Below are positions 1 through 5,855 of a stretch of DNA of 64,000 bases, one piece after another. Location of the stretch: positions 62,001 to 126,000 of the forward strand of contig NZ_BDOQ01000007.1 in NCBI RefSeq assembly GCF_003112435.1, read 5' to 3'. The position numbers and the translations under genes were made by a program. Each line of letters opens with the position of its first letter. Position 1 is the first letter of the stretch. Source of the stretch: Novimethylophilus kurashikiensis (lineage in GTDB: Bacteria > Pseudomonadota > Gammaproteobacteria > Burkholderiales > Methylophilaceae). The notes beneath the pieces are model-generated. The model did no database searches, had not been told where the DNA came from, and worked only from the letters and a program-made list of their open reading frames with translations.

Positions 1-480
1 CTTATTTCCGCTGGATTCGTCACCGAACACGGGCAAGAGTTCTACATTGAGTTCGATGGCATTGCAAAGTCCGAGTGTTCGGACTTTGTACTCGAAATCG
101 TCTACCCGATGCTACGCGCACCTGGCGTTATCGTCAGCTCTCCCTTGATGGCCGCCCAGCACATCATCGACTGGCTCGCTGCTCAAGCTGCGTATGTGCG
201 GCTGGTCTCGGACAACAATTATGACAGCTACTTGATGAGCAAACTGTTTCACAAACTGCTCGATTACAAGTCCAAAATAGAAGGTTACCGTCAAGAGGTT
301 TCGCCCAATCTCAACATCAAATACGAACACCTAGGCTTTCCCGACTATGTGGCGGCAAAGGAATTTAAGAGGGCCTGTGAAGACTACTTCCTGGACCATC
401 CTGACTGCCAACACCATGCGCTCCATGACGCCCGCTCACTCAAGCATGGGGTCATGCGAAGTGAGGGGTATTACTCTTGA
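1..480 (+). CDS. 3'-5' exonuclease, DEDDh type (5' end outside window)
   Basis: Open from the first base of the window to the TGA at 478-480; 159 residues are visible and the N-terminus is missing. The visible start (ISAGFVTEHGQEFYIEFDG) resembles the first catalytic strand of Rv2179c-like/RNase AS exoribonucleases (family knowledge), and the C-terminal HHALHDARSLK fits the exonuclease III motif HxAxxD of the DEDDh class. It would remove 3' nucleotides from RNA or single-stranded DNA. A strong promoter begins at its stop codon, so the downstream RNA region is a separate unit. The nuclease class is fairly secure; substrate is unknown. Confidence 0.7.
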   Translation, partial: LISAGFVTEHGQEFYIEFDGIAKSECSDFVLEIVYPMLRAPGVIVSSPLMAAQHIIDWLAAQAAYVRLVSDNNYDSYLMSKLFHKLLDYKSKIEGYRQEVSPNLNIKYEHLGFPDYVAAKEFKRACEDYFLDHPDCQHHALHDARSLKHGVMRSEGYYS

Positions 481-505
481 CAATTTTAGCTATTTTTGCT
501 ACTAT
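477..505 (+). promoter_or_regulatory. Sigma70-type promoter for RNA/tRNA region
   Basis: TTGACA (477-482), 17-bp spacer, TACTAT (500-505). It overlaps the stop codon of the exonuclease gene and points into a gene-free stretch, so the first product should be RNA starting near 512. Confidence 0.65.
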
Positions 506-511
506 TTAGGC

Positions 512-845
512 TCACGATACGCACTTGTTAACAAGTGGCGTTATCAATTGTGCCATCGGGCGGTAGGCTTAGAAGCAGCCAGCTGGGCGAGACCCAGCAA
601 TCCGATAATGAGTGGTGATAGGCGCACGTGACCGTGGAGAGATTCACCCTGATGAATCCCACAGACCCGTGAGACTCGCGGGAACTGGAAGCAGGGCAAA
701 GGCGAATGTTACTGAAGGACCTGGTTGGGATGAGCATGAGACTCTTCCGGGTGAAGGAAGTCGCTTGGAAACAAGGTTGCTAGGGCGTAGCTCCCTGAAA
801 TGTCCAATAACCTTTAGCGTAGCAGCACACCTTTGGCACAACAAT
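512..845 (+). ncRNA. Candidate structured RNA with a 23S rRNA-like GTPase-centre loop
   Basis: No coding sequence is supported here, yet a near-consensus promoter drives it. A palindrome (CACTTG-TTAA-CAAGTG, 522-537) lies near the start. At about 567-582 the stretch GGCTTAGAAGCAGCCA matches, as I recall it, the E. coli 23S rRNA hairpin around A1067 (L11/thiostrepton site). Further hairpins are visible: CTGGG/CCCAG (about 583-598) and GATTCA/TGAATC (about 641-658). Near 785 GCGTAGCTCCCTG weakly recalls the other half of the same rRNA domain. It may be a tRNA leader, an rRNA mimic, or an unnamed RNA; the boundaries are estimates. Confidence 0.4.
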
Positions 846-846
846 T

Positions 847-924
847 GGGCCTTAAGCTCATACGGTATGAGCACCCGACTCATAATCGGAAGGTACATGG
901 GTTCGAACCCCTGAAGGCCCACCA
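847..924 (+). tRNA. tRNA-Met(CAU) or tRNA-Ile2(CAU)
   Basis: Acceptor GGGCCTT/AAGGCCC (847-853, 914-920), D-stem GCTC/GAGC, anticodon loop CTCATAA (anticodon CAU), TTCGAAC T-loop and encoded CCA (922-924). The T-stem has only three clean pairs, as in several tRNAs of this element. A CAU anticodon could be elongator Met or, with lysidine modification, Ile2 reading AUA; the sequence does not settle this. Confidence 0.85.
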
Positions 925-929
925 CACAT

Positions 930-1050
930 GCTGGTGTGATGGAATCGGTAGACATATGCGGTGGCCACCCGGGCGTCAGAACCGGAGCACGAGCCTTCTC
1001 GGGAATCGGAGAGCCGCAGGCAATTGCGAGTTCGAGCCTCGCCACCAGCG
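930..1050 (+). tRNA. tRNA-Leu-like gene with enlarged anticodon/variable domain
   Basis: Acceptor GCTGGTG (930-936) pairs perfectly with CACCAGC (1043-1049). The D-arm (ATG/CAT with GGAATCGGTAGA) is typical of leucine tRNAs, and the T-arm GCGAG-TTCGAGC-CTCGC is perfect. Between D- and T-arm there are about 70 nt instead of about 35-40. TGCGG (about 956-960) can pair with CCGCA (1014-1018), enclosing hairpins CGAG-CCTT-CTCG and CGG/CCG. A possible CAG (Leu) anticodon lies in CCGG-GCGTCAGAA-CCGG, but the loop is too large. No CCA is encoded (GCCC follows). It may be an interrupted tRNA, a degenerate one, or a tRNA mimic such as a YrlA-type RNA. Confidence 0.5.
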
Positions 1051-1073
1051 CCCCTATAGAGATTGGAGTCGAT

Positions 1074-1352
1074 ATGTCCTACGTCGCCCCCACTGATGAA
1101 CAGTTGACACGTTGGCGAGCCATTTATACCAAGCATGCCACGCCCACTTTAGCCCGACAGCGACCAGCCAATAGACGTTATGTGATGACGATGATGCAAA
1201 GGGCTGAGCAGCTGGCTCGTGAGGGGCAAGAGCTCTCCGATATGGACCTGCTCAACATATTTGTTTACTCGGTCAGACCGGGGTTTGTCTATCGGGATGA
1301 TGAAACAATTGCTGCCTGTCGCCGCATGATGCGTGAAGCGGCAGAAATTTAA
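1074..1352 (+). CDS. Unknown 92-residue protein between tRNA genes
   Basis: I do not recognise this family. The start at 1074 (MSYVAPTDEQ) follows GGAG with about 7 nt spacing and lies clear of the upstream tRNA-like gene, which rules out the earlier in-frame start at 936. The product is small, soluble and Arg/Met-rich (MTMMQRAEQLAREGQELSD), with no membrane segment or cysteine motif. Its TAA lies 1 nt before the next tRNA, so gene and tRNAs are probably co-transcribed and the mRNA end is made by tRNA processing. Confidence 0.6.
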   Translation: MSYVAPTDEQLTRWRAIYTKHATPTLARQRPANRRYVMTMMQRAEQLAREGQELSDMDLLNIFVYSVRPGFVYRDDETIAACRRMMREAAEI

Positions 1353-1353
1353 T

Positions 1354-1431
1354 GCCGCGCTGACGGGAATTGGTAAACCTCCTGTCCTTAAAATTCAGGG
1401 TCTCCGCGTTCGAGTCGCGGGCGCGGTACCA
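1354..1431 (+). tRNA. tRNA-Leu(UAA), short variable loop
   Basis: Acceptor GCCGCGC/GCGCGGT (G1-U72 wobble), perfect T-arm CCGCG-TTCGAGT-CGCGG and encoded CCA (1429-1431). The anticodon loop CTTAAAA gives UAA, reading UUA. The gene is 78 nt with a 4-5 nt variable loop, whereas leucine tRNAs normally carry a long variable arm; the two anticodon-stem pairs next to the loop are mismatched. Either a reduced phage/plasmid-style tRNA-Leu or a decaying copy. Confidence 0.75.
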
Positions 1432-1451
1432 CTTACAAAAAGGAAAAAACG

Positions 1452-1919
1452 ATGTCCTTACTTGATACCATCCAGGCAGCAAGTCTCTCGGCGCGAAAGG
1501 CTCGCAATACGGACGAAGCTGCGTTACTGACAACCTTATTCGCTGAAGCTGCTCGCGTCGGCAAGGACGACGGCAATCGCGTGTCGACCGATGCTGAAGT
1601 TCAGGAAGTTGTGCGCAAGTTCATCAAGAACAACAACGACACCATCCAAGCTCTCTGGATTCCGGAGAAGATTGACTTGGACGAAGCCCGTGTGGCGCGC
1701 CGTACCAAGCTCCAGCTCGAGCAGGCTGTCCTGATGTCGTTCCTGCCTAAGCAAGCAGCGCCTGAAGAGCTGCAGGCCGCCGTAAGTGAGATTGTGGCCG
1801 CGCTGCCGGATAAGTCCACCAAGCACATGGGGGCTGTGATGGGCCAGCTTAACAAGCGCTTTGGCGCCAACTTCGACAAACGTTTCGCCAGTGAATTGGT
1901 GAAGCATGCGCTTCAGTAA
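1452..1919 (+). CDS. yqeY: GatB/YqeY-domain protein
   Basis: 155 residues, the usual length of stand-alone YqeY. Family signatures seen: helical N-terminus with KARNTDEAALLTTL, the VSTDAEVQEVVRKFIKNNNDTI block, FLPKQAAPEELQAAVSEIV, and the C-terminal MGAVMGQLNKRFG...ASELVKHAL. The same fold is the tail domain of GatB/GatE, which contacts tRNA in the glutamine/asparagine amidotransferase; YqeY itself has no settled function. SD AAGGAAAAAACG precedes the ATG. Its place inside a tRNA cluster suggests a tRNA-related role (inference). Confidence 0.85.
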   Translation: MSLLDTIQAASLSARKARNTDEAALLTTLFAEAARVGKDDGNRVSTDAEVQEVVRKFIKNNNDTIQALWIPEKIDLDEARVARRTKLQLEQAVLMSFLPKQAAPEELQAAVSEIVAALPDKSTKHMGAVMGQLNKRFGANFDKRFASELVKHALQ

Positions 1920-1963
1920 TTGCGGCATGTGTTGCGCTTGTCCAAGGGAGTGAATACGCTATT

Positions 1964-2221
1964 ATGACCAGCAAGATTGACCAACTTCCAGCACTACCTG
2001 ATGACTCATGGGGTTACGCCGCGCATAGCTCGAATGAGAATGTCATCCATATTGCATGGAGTGGAAGAGGTGCGGTGTCGATAAACTTCAAGCTGCGCTC
2101 CATTGAACTGGGGTGGTGTGTACCAGGGCCGAATAACCAATCTGAAGCCCACTCCGGTAAGGGTTGGAGTGAGGCTCTTGTGAGAGCGGCTATCAGCAAG
2201 CTTCAAGCGGCCTGGGCGTAA
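1964..2221 (+). CDS. Unknown 85-residue protein
   Basis: Not recognised. A compact, probably single-domain soluble protein (DDSWGYAAHSSNENVIHIAWSG...) with two tryptophan-rich strands and a C-terminal helix. A purine-rich AAGGGAGTG lies about 14 nt upstream of the ATG. It sits between yqeY and tRNA-Arg(UCU), all on the same strand. Confidence 0.55.
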   Translation: MTSKIDQLPALPDDSWGYAAHSSNENVIHIAWSGRGAVSINFKLRSIELGWCVPGPNNQSEAHSGKGWSEALVRAAISKLQAAWA

Positions 2222-2244
2222 CCATCAATGCAATTAAAAAATCT

Positions 2245-2319
2245 CTCCCCGCGCTCCGGAGTGCCCGGCGGCCTTCTAAGCCGTACCGGTTATGAGTTCG
2301 AATCTCTACGGGGAGGCCA
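2245..2319 (+). tRNA. tRNA-Arg(UCU)
   Basis: Acceptor CTCCCCG/CGGGGAG, anticodon arm GCGGC-CTTCTAA-GCCGT (anticodon UCU, reading AGA), T-loop TTCGAAT, G discriminator and encoded CCA (2317-2319). The D-arm is short (GCTCCGGAGTGC) and two T-stem pairs are lost, so it is structurally reduced. AGA is rare in GC-rich proteobacteria; mobile elements often carry this tRNA. Confidence 0.8.
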
Positions 2320-2328
2320 ATCAATACC

Positions 2329-2616
2329 ATGGATTTGACGTATCTTTTAGGCAAGCCTGGCAAACGGGTGAAAATGTCTCCCAACCTAAAAAAGGCACTC
2401 AAGGTCAGCGCTAGGCAGGGGCGTCGGGAAACGGTCTACCGCATGCTGAAAAAGCGTCAGGCCGGACATGTCCCATGTGCGCTTTGTGGCGCCTTGGTGT
2501 CAGAAAAGGAAGCGGCGCTGACTGATTTTGATGCCAAATCCATGGCTTGCGAGTCGGTCGATGGTTTTGTCATCATCCACAAAGCCTGCCCTGGAAATTG
2601 TTCAGTACCCTCGTAG
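2329..2616 (+). CDS. Unknown 95-residue protein with CxxC motif
   Basis: Not recognised. Starts 9 nt after tRNA-Arg(UCU). Basic N-terminal half (KRVKMSPNLKKALKVSARQGRRETV) and a C-terminal CALCGALV...HKACPGNC pattern that could bind one zinc ion. No convincing SD precedes the ATG. The last 10 nt, including the TAG stop (2614-2616), lie inside the following tRNA gene, whose conserved T8-A9-G10 supplies the stop codon; tRNA processing would therefore cut this message. Confidence 0.55.
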   Translation: MDLTYLLGKPGKRVKMSPNLKKALKVSARQGRRETVYRMLKKRQAGHVPCALCGALVSEKEAALTDFDAKSMACESVDGFVIIHKACPGNCSVPS

Positions 2617-2678
2617 CTCAGCGGAAGAGCGACGGGCTCCTATCCCGTAGGCCGGACGTTCGATTCGTCTCGAGGGTG
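2607..2678 (+). tRNA. tRNA-Arg(CCU)
   Basis: Acceptor ACCCTCG/CGAGGGT, D-arm GCTC/GAGC, perfect anticodon arm ACGGG-CTCCTAT-CCCGT (anticodon CCU, reading AGG), T-arm GGACG-TTCGATT-CGTCT. No CCA is encoded (GCCC follows), unlike the other tRNA-Arg here, so the host CCA-adding enzyme would be needed. Confidence 0.85.
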
Positions 2679-2688
2679 CCCTCCATAG

Positions 2689-2711
2689 CAACGGGAGCAT
2701 ATGCTCCCGTA
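2689..2711. terminator. Hairpin between tRNA-Arg and pqqA
   Basis: ACGGGAGCA-TATGCTCCCGT forms a perfect inverted repeat between two convergent units. It lacks a run of T on either side, so it could be a transcription stop or an RNA 3'-end stabiliser. Confidence 0.4.
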
Positions 2712-2730
2712 ATTCATTCGCAATTCGCGA

Positions 2731-2802
2731 TTAGCGATTGCAAACGTACATCGTTACTTCAAAACCAAAACGCATTTCGGTTACTTCAGGCTTGGTCCAC
2801 AT
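2731..2802 (-). CDS. pqqA: Coenzyme PQQ precursor peptide PqqA
   Basis: A 23-codon gene. The peptide begins MWTKP, carries RFGFEVTMY and ends CNR, matching the PqqA pattern MW-x-KP...R-x-G-(F/L)-EVT-x-Y...NR. Glu15 and Tyr19 are the residues that PqqE cross-links to form pyrroloquinoline quinone. AAGGAG sits about 7 nt before the ATG (minus strand). No pqqB-E genes lie in the window, so the peptide would feed a chromosomal pathway. PQQ is the cofactor of methanol and other dehydrogenases. The 5' leader (2803 to about 2900) carries several hairpins. Identification is strong; whether it is expressed is unknown. Confidence 0.9.
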   Translation of the reverse strand: MWTKPEVTEMRFGFEVTMYVCNR

Positions 2803-2829
2803 GTTAAGTCTCCTTAGGAATTAATTGAA

Positions 2830-2898
2830 TGGGAGATGTCCCATCTGTAGGCTTTGAGTGAGGCTATCGCCTGAGGTTCTGCTCCAGCCCTAGAGGGC
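2830..2898 (-). promoter_or_regulatory. Hairpin-rich 5' leader of pqqA
   Basis: Perfect short inverted repeats lie upstream of pqqA: TGGGA-GATG-TCCCA (2830-2843), AGGC-TATC-GCCT (2861-2872) and GCCCT-AG-AGGGC (2887-2898). They sit between two divergent genes and could be a structured leader or operator sites. No -10 box for pqqA was firmly identified. Confidence 0.35.
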
Positions 2899-2984
2899 AT
2901 CCTGATTCATGCCTAAAGAAAACCATTAACGTCGTGCTTGCGCGCTATACCTCGTGTGTTTAATTAACTTTACGAGGAAAAATC

Positions 2985-3437
2985 ATGCAAGCATTTATTC
3001 AGGAGCTTGACGCTCAATTTGGGACCGACCAAGCGATGGGCGTGTACTTCGATGTGGAAGGGATGAAGGTGAGCGCTGCGGACTTTGACGCTCGAGCTGA
3101 CGAATTTCAGGATAAGGAATATTTCAGCTGCTTACCTGATGGCTCCAGCGCAACCTGCTGCACCAATTATGCCGTTCAGGTGCGTAATGCCTACCCGGGA
3201 CGTGTGCAGATAGTTGGGTTTCACAATGAGAATAACCCGACGTCCCGCGTTGCCATTGAAGGTATTCATCCTGGTGGGCACGACTTTGCGATTCTCGACG
3301 ACCGCTACCTGATTGACCCGTGGATTAAGTTGGTCGCCGCAGATACGGACCAGATAATCTATGACCTGCAGGACCCGGATGATGCCGCAAAAGTAGCAAT
3401 CAACTATGGCCCAGCTAGTTGCTGGGAACCTGTTTAA
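2985..3437 (+). CDS. Unknown 150-residue protein, possible cysteine-protease/transglutaminase-like fold
   Basis: Family not recognised. The order Cys (TCCTNYAVQV), then His-Asp (GGHDFAILDD) and a later RYLIDPW is like the Cys-His-Asp arrangement of papain/transglutaminase-like enzymes, where GHxF...DP(W/T) is common; this is pattern reading only. GAGGAAAAATC gives a good SD. A CTATACC box lies about 35 nt upstream. A clear terminator follows. It is transcribed alone, divergently from pqqA. Confidence 0.6.
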   Translation: MQAFIQELDAQFGTDQAMGVYFDVEGMKVSAADFDARADEFQDKEYFSCLPDGSSATCCTNYAVQVRNAYPGRVQIVGFHNENNPTSRVAIEGIHPGGHDFAILDDRYLIDPWIKLVAADTDQIIYDLQDPDDAAKVAINYGPASCWEPV

Positions 3438-3445
3438 CATTTCTC

Positions 3446-3474
3446 AAGCCGTCCTTTTTGGGGCGGCTTTTCTT
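3446..3474 (+). terminator. Rho-independent terminator
   Basis: AAGCCGTCC / GGGGCGGCTT stem followed by TTTCTT, just after the gene ending at 3437. Confidence 0.8.
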
Positions 3475-3477
3475 CAC

Positions 3478-3505
3478 TTGACGATTTATCATTTATTGGT
3501 ATAAT
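3478..3505 (+). promoter_or_regulatory. Sigma70 promoter of the RNA repair gene
   Basis: TTGACG (3478-3483), 16-bp spacer, TATAAT (3500-3505): near consensus. The start codon is 70 nt downstream with a strong AGGAGG. Confidence 0.8.
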
Positions 3506-3574
3506 CGTGCAAGTTAAATCCATTCATTCTATACCTTCTAAGGACATATTTTTAACTTAGGAGGAGGTATTATT

Positions 3575-5788
3575 ATGCAATTCGTAAATCTGGAAGTAGG
3601 CACCTTGTATTTGACGTCAGGCTTGCCTGGCGCCGGCAAGTCCACGTGGCTGGGAAGCGGCAACATTTTACCCAGCATGATTCTATCTGCGGATGCAATT
3701 CGTGAGTCCGTGCTTGGCCATAAAATGGTCGGTGGCTTGAAGCATATTTTTCAGGACAGGAATGATGTTGTCTGGTCATTACTGAATCAAATCCTGGAAG
3801 TTCGCCTCAAGGAAAAGCTCACGACGTTCGTGGATGCAACGTTACTCAACGATGCTGAGCGTGAGCCTTTGGTGAAGCTCGCCCAGAAGCATGGCGTGAA
3901 AGTGGTAGTGCTGATTTTTGACCGCCCCTTTGACACGTGTATGGTGCAAAACATTTCCCGGCAAGACCGGGTCTCCGAGTATCGGATGAATGAGATGTCC
4001 AAGGAGTTTCAGCTGGACAGCATGTATCCGTTCGTGCGTGTGCCGGAATTCACGGTGCCTCGGTTGGTGTCTCGCGACCTGCCTGACACCAACTTCGATG
4101 TCATCGGGGATGTTCATGGCCTGCTTGACGACTTGAAGGTGTTGCTGGGCAAGCTCGGGTATTCCCTCGAGTCTGGTGTGCCCGTACATCCGCAGGGCCG
4201 TAAGCTGCTTTTCCTGGGTGACGTCGTTGACCGTGGGCCTCAATCCATTGAGACCTTGAAGTTCGTCCGCCAGGCTATAGCGGTTGGGCACTTGATGGTC
4301 GCAGGTAATCATGAGCGCAAATTGCTGCAGTTCTGGGATTCACTCCAGACTGGGGCACCTCGCGCAAATTCTCCATCTGCTGCTGAAACGGCCATGGAGT
4401 TCATGAAGCTGCGTGAGGAAGAACAGCAGGCTTTGATTCAGTTTGTCCGAAACCTGCCTGGCTTCTACACTGTGACCGACGGGCCACTCCAGCTTGCGTT
4501 TGCGCATGCACCGCAGACGGCTTTTCATCCTTTCACGATTCTGCATTCTGAATGCCTGTATGGCGGGAATGAGTTGCCGGATTATGGCGATGAGGACGCC
4601 GACGGGATGTATGCGGAGAGCTATCGCAGCGGCGAATCACGGCACATGCTTATCCATGGGCACATCCCGTTGACGAGTATGCATCATTGCGTGTTCTCAC
4701 TGGACGCCCACCAAGCGTTTGCCGGAAACATGCTGGCCTTGCGCCTGGATGGATTCTTGGCTGACTGTCGCGAAAAGATGGCTCAAGAGGCCTTCAATGA
4801 CAATCTCGTTTCCCAAAAGTGCGAGTTTGACTTCGACGTACACAGCGCCAAGTTTGAACTGAAGCGTTCGCTGGATAAGCTGAAGACCGCCAAGATGGTG
4901 ACCGTGCAAACGGAGCCGTCGGCCGGCCTATCGCTCTACAAGTATTCGAAGCGTGTGTTTTTCGATGCATTGTGGGGTGAGAGCCCTTATCTCCTGAAGG
5001 CTCGCGGTATCGTGCTTGACCTGGCTGGAAACATTGTCGTGCATCCGTTCGACAAGGTGTTTAACTATGGTGAAAACGGTGCCGGTCTCGATATCGCAGA
5101 CGACCATCCGGTCTACGCGGTTGAGAAGATGAATGGCTTCCTAGGCTGCATCAGTCGCCATCCTTGGAAGAATGAACTGCTGGTGACGAGCTCCGGGTCA
5201 TTCGACTCGCCGTTCGTTGACTACATCAAGTCGTTCATCACGCCGGCATTGAAGGGGCTGCTCCTCTCGTACTTCTCGCGCAACAACGTGACGCTCATGT
5301 TCGAGGTTCTGCATCCGGAAGACCCGCACATCATCCAGTACCGGCCGCAAGACATGGGCCTTTGGTTGATTGGTGGGCGAGGTAAGGAGCAGGGCGCTGA
5401 GCCGATAACGGAAGATGAGTTGGACGAAATCGGGTTGATGTTGACCGTGAATCGTCCGGAGTGGTTCTACACGTCGTTCGGGCAGCTGAAGGAAAAGGTG
5501 GCCACCTCCCGACTGGAAGGCTATATGGTTCGGGATGCGAAGTCACACAAGACGCTCTTGAAGTTCAAGACGCCTTATTACCTTGTGACCAAGTTCCTCG
5601 GCCGTATGAGCGACACCAAGGTACGGCACATGTTCTGTCATCCTAAGGGATTCAAGAAGGACATCGATGAGGAGTTCTACCCGTTGGTCGACCACCTGGT
5701 CACCACAACCTCGGAGACTGACTTCTTGGCGCTGCCGGATACAGAACGTGTAGTCCTGGTGCGAGACGCAATTCAAGCACTGCGCTAA
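3575..5788 (+). CDS. pnkp: Pnkp-like RNA repair enzyme (kinase-phosphatase-ligase)
   Basis: 737 residues with three catalytic modules in the order of bacterial Pnkp. (1) P-loop 5'-kinase: GLPGAGKST at 16-24. (2) Calcineurin-like 2',3'-phosphatase: GDVHG at 178-182, then FLGDVVDRGPQS and VAGNHER. (3) Nucleotidyltransferase ligase: EKMNGF with the likely AMP-accepting lysine K518, followed by FEVLHPED and the distal LLKFKTPYYL motif. Together they heal 2',3'-cyclic-phosphate/5'-OH breaks and reseal RNA. It is somewhat shorter than clostridial Pnkp (about 870 residues). No Hen1 methyltransferase gene is adjacent; instead a PrfH-like release factor follows. Start chosen for the AGGAGG 8 nt upstream. 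Confidence 0.88.
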   Translation: MQFVNLEVGTLYLTSGLPGAGKSTWLGSGNILPSMILSADAIRESVLGHKMVGGLKHIFQDRNDVVWSLLNQILEVRLKEKLTTFVDATLLNDAEREPLVKLAQKHGVKVVVLIFDRPFDTCMVQNISRQDRVSEYRMNEMSKEFQLDSMYPFVRVPEFTVPRLVSRDLPDTNFDVIGDVHGLLDDLKVLLGKLGYSLESGVPVHPQGRKLLFLGDVVDRGPQSIETLKFVRQAIAVGHLMVAGNHERKLLQFWDSLQTGAPRANSPSAAETAMEFMKLREEEQQALIQFVRNLPGFYTVTDGPLQLAFAHAPQTAFHPFTILHSECLYGGNELPDYGDEDADGMYAESYRSGESRHMLIHGHIPLTSMHHCVFSLDAHQAFAGNMLALRLDGFLADCREKMAQEAFNDNLVSQKCEFDFDVHSAKFELKRSLDKLKTAKMVTVQTEPSAGLSLYKYSKRVFFDALWGESPYLLKARGIVLDLAGNIVVHPFDKVFNYGENGAGLDIADDHPVYAVEKMNGFLGCISRHPWKNELLVTSSGSFDSPFVDYIKSFITPALKGLLLSYFSRNNVTLMFEVLHPEDPHIIQYRPQDMGLWLIGGRGKEQGAEPITEDELDEIGLMLTVNRPEWFYTSFGQLKEKVATSRLEGYMVRDAKSHKTLLKFKTPYYLVTKFLGRMSDTKVRHMFCHPKGFKKDIDEEFYPLVDHLVTTTSETDFLALPDTERVVLVRDAIQALR

Positions 5789-5798
5789 GCAATAACGC

Positions 5799-5837
5799 TA
5801 TACCCTCATGCCCCGCACATTTGTGTGGGGCGTTTTT
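5799..5837 (+). terminator. -10-like box followed by intrinsic terminator ahead of prfH
   Basis: CTATACC (-10-like, TATACC 5799-5804), then a GCCCCGCAC/GTGTGGGGC stem (5810-5831) and TTTTT. The hairpin would end the Pnkp transcript; expression of the release factor then depends on read-through or on initiation at this box, which would put the hairpin at the RNA 5' end. Confidence 0.6.
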
Positions 5838-5855
5838 CCATCCAAGGAGTACATC

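Noticed and set aside
640-690. Possible hammerhead ribozyme core (CTGATGA near 649)
   Set aside because: The expected GAAAC partner is absent, and the bases are better used in a GATTCA/TGAATC hairpin.
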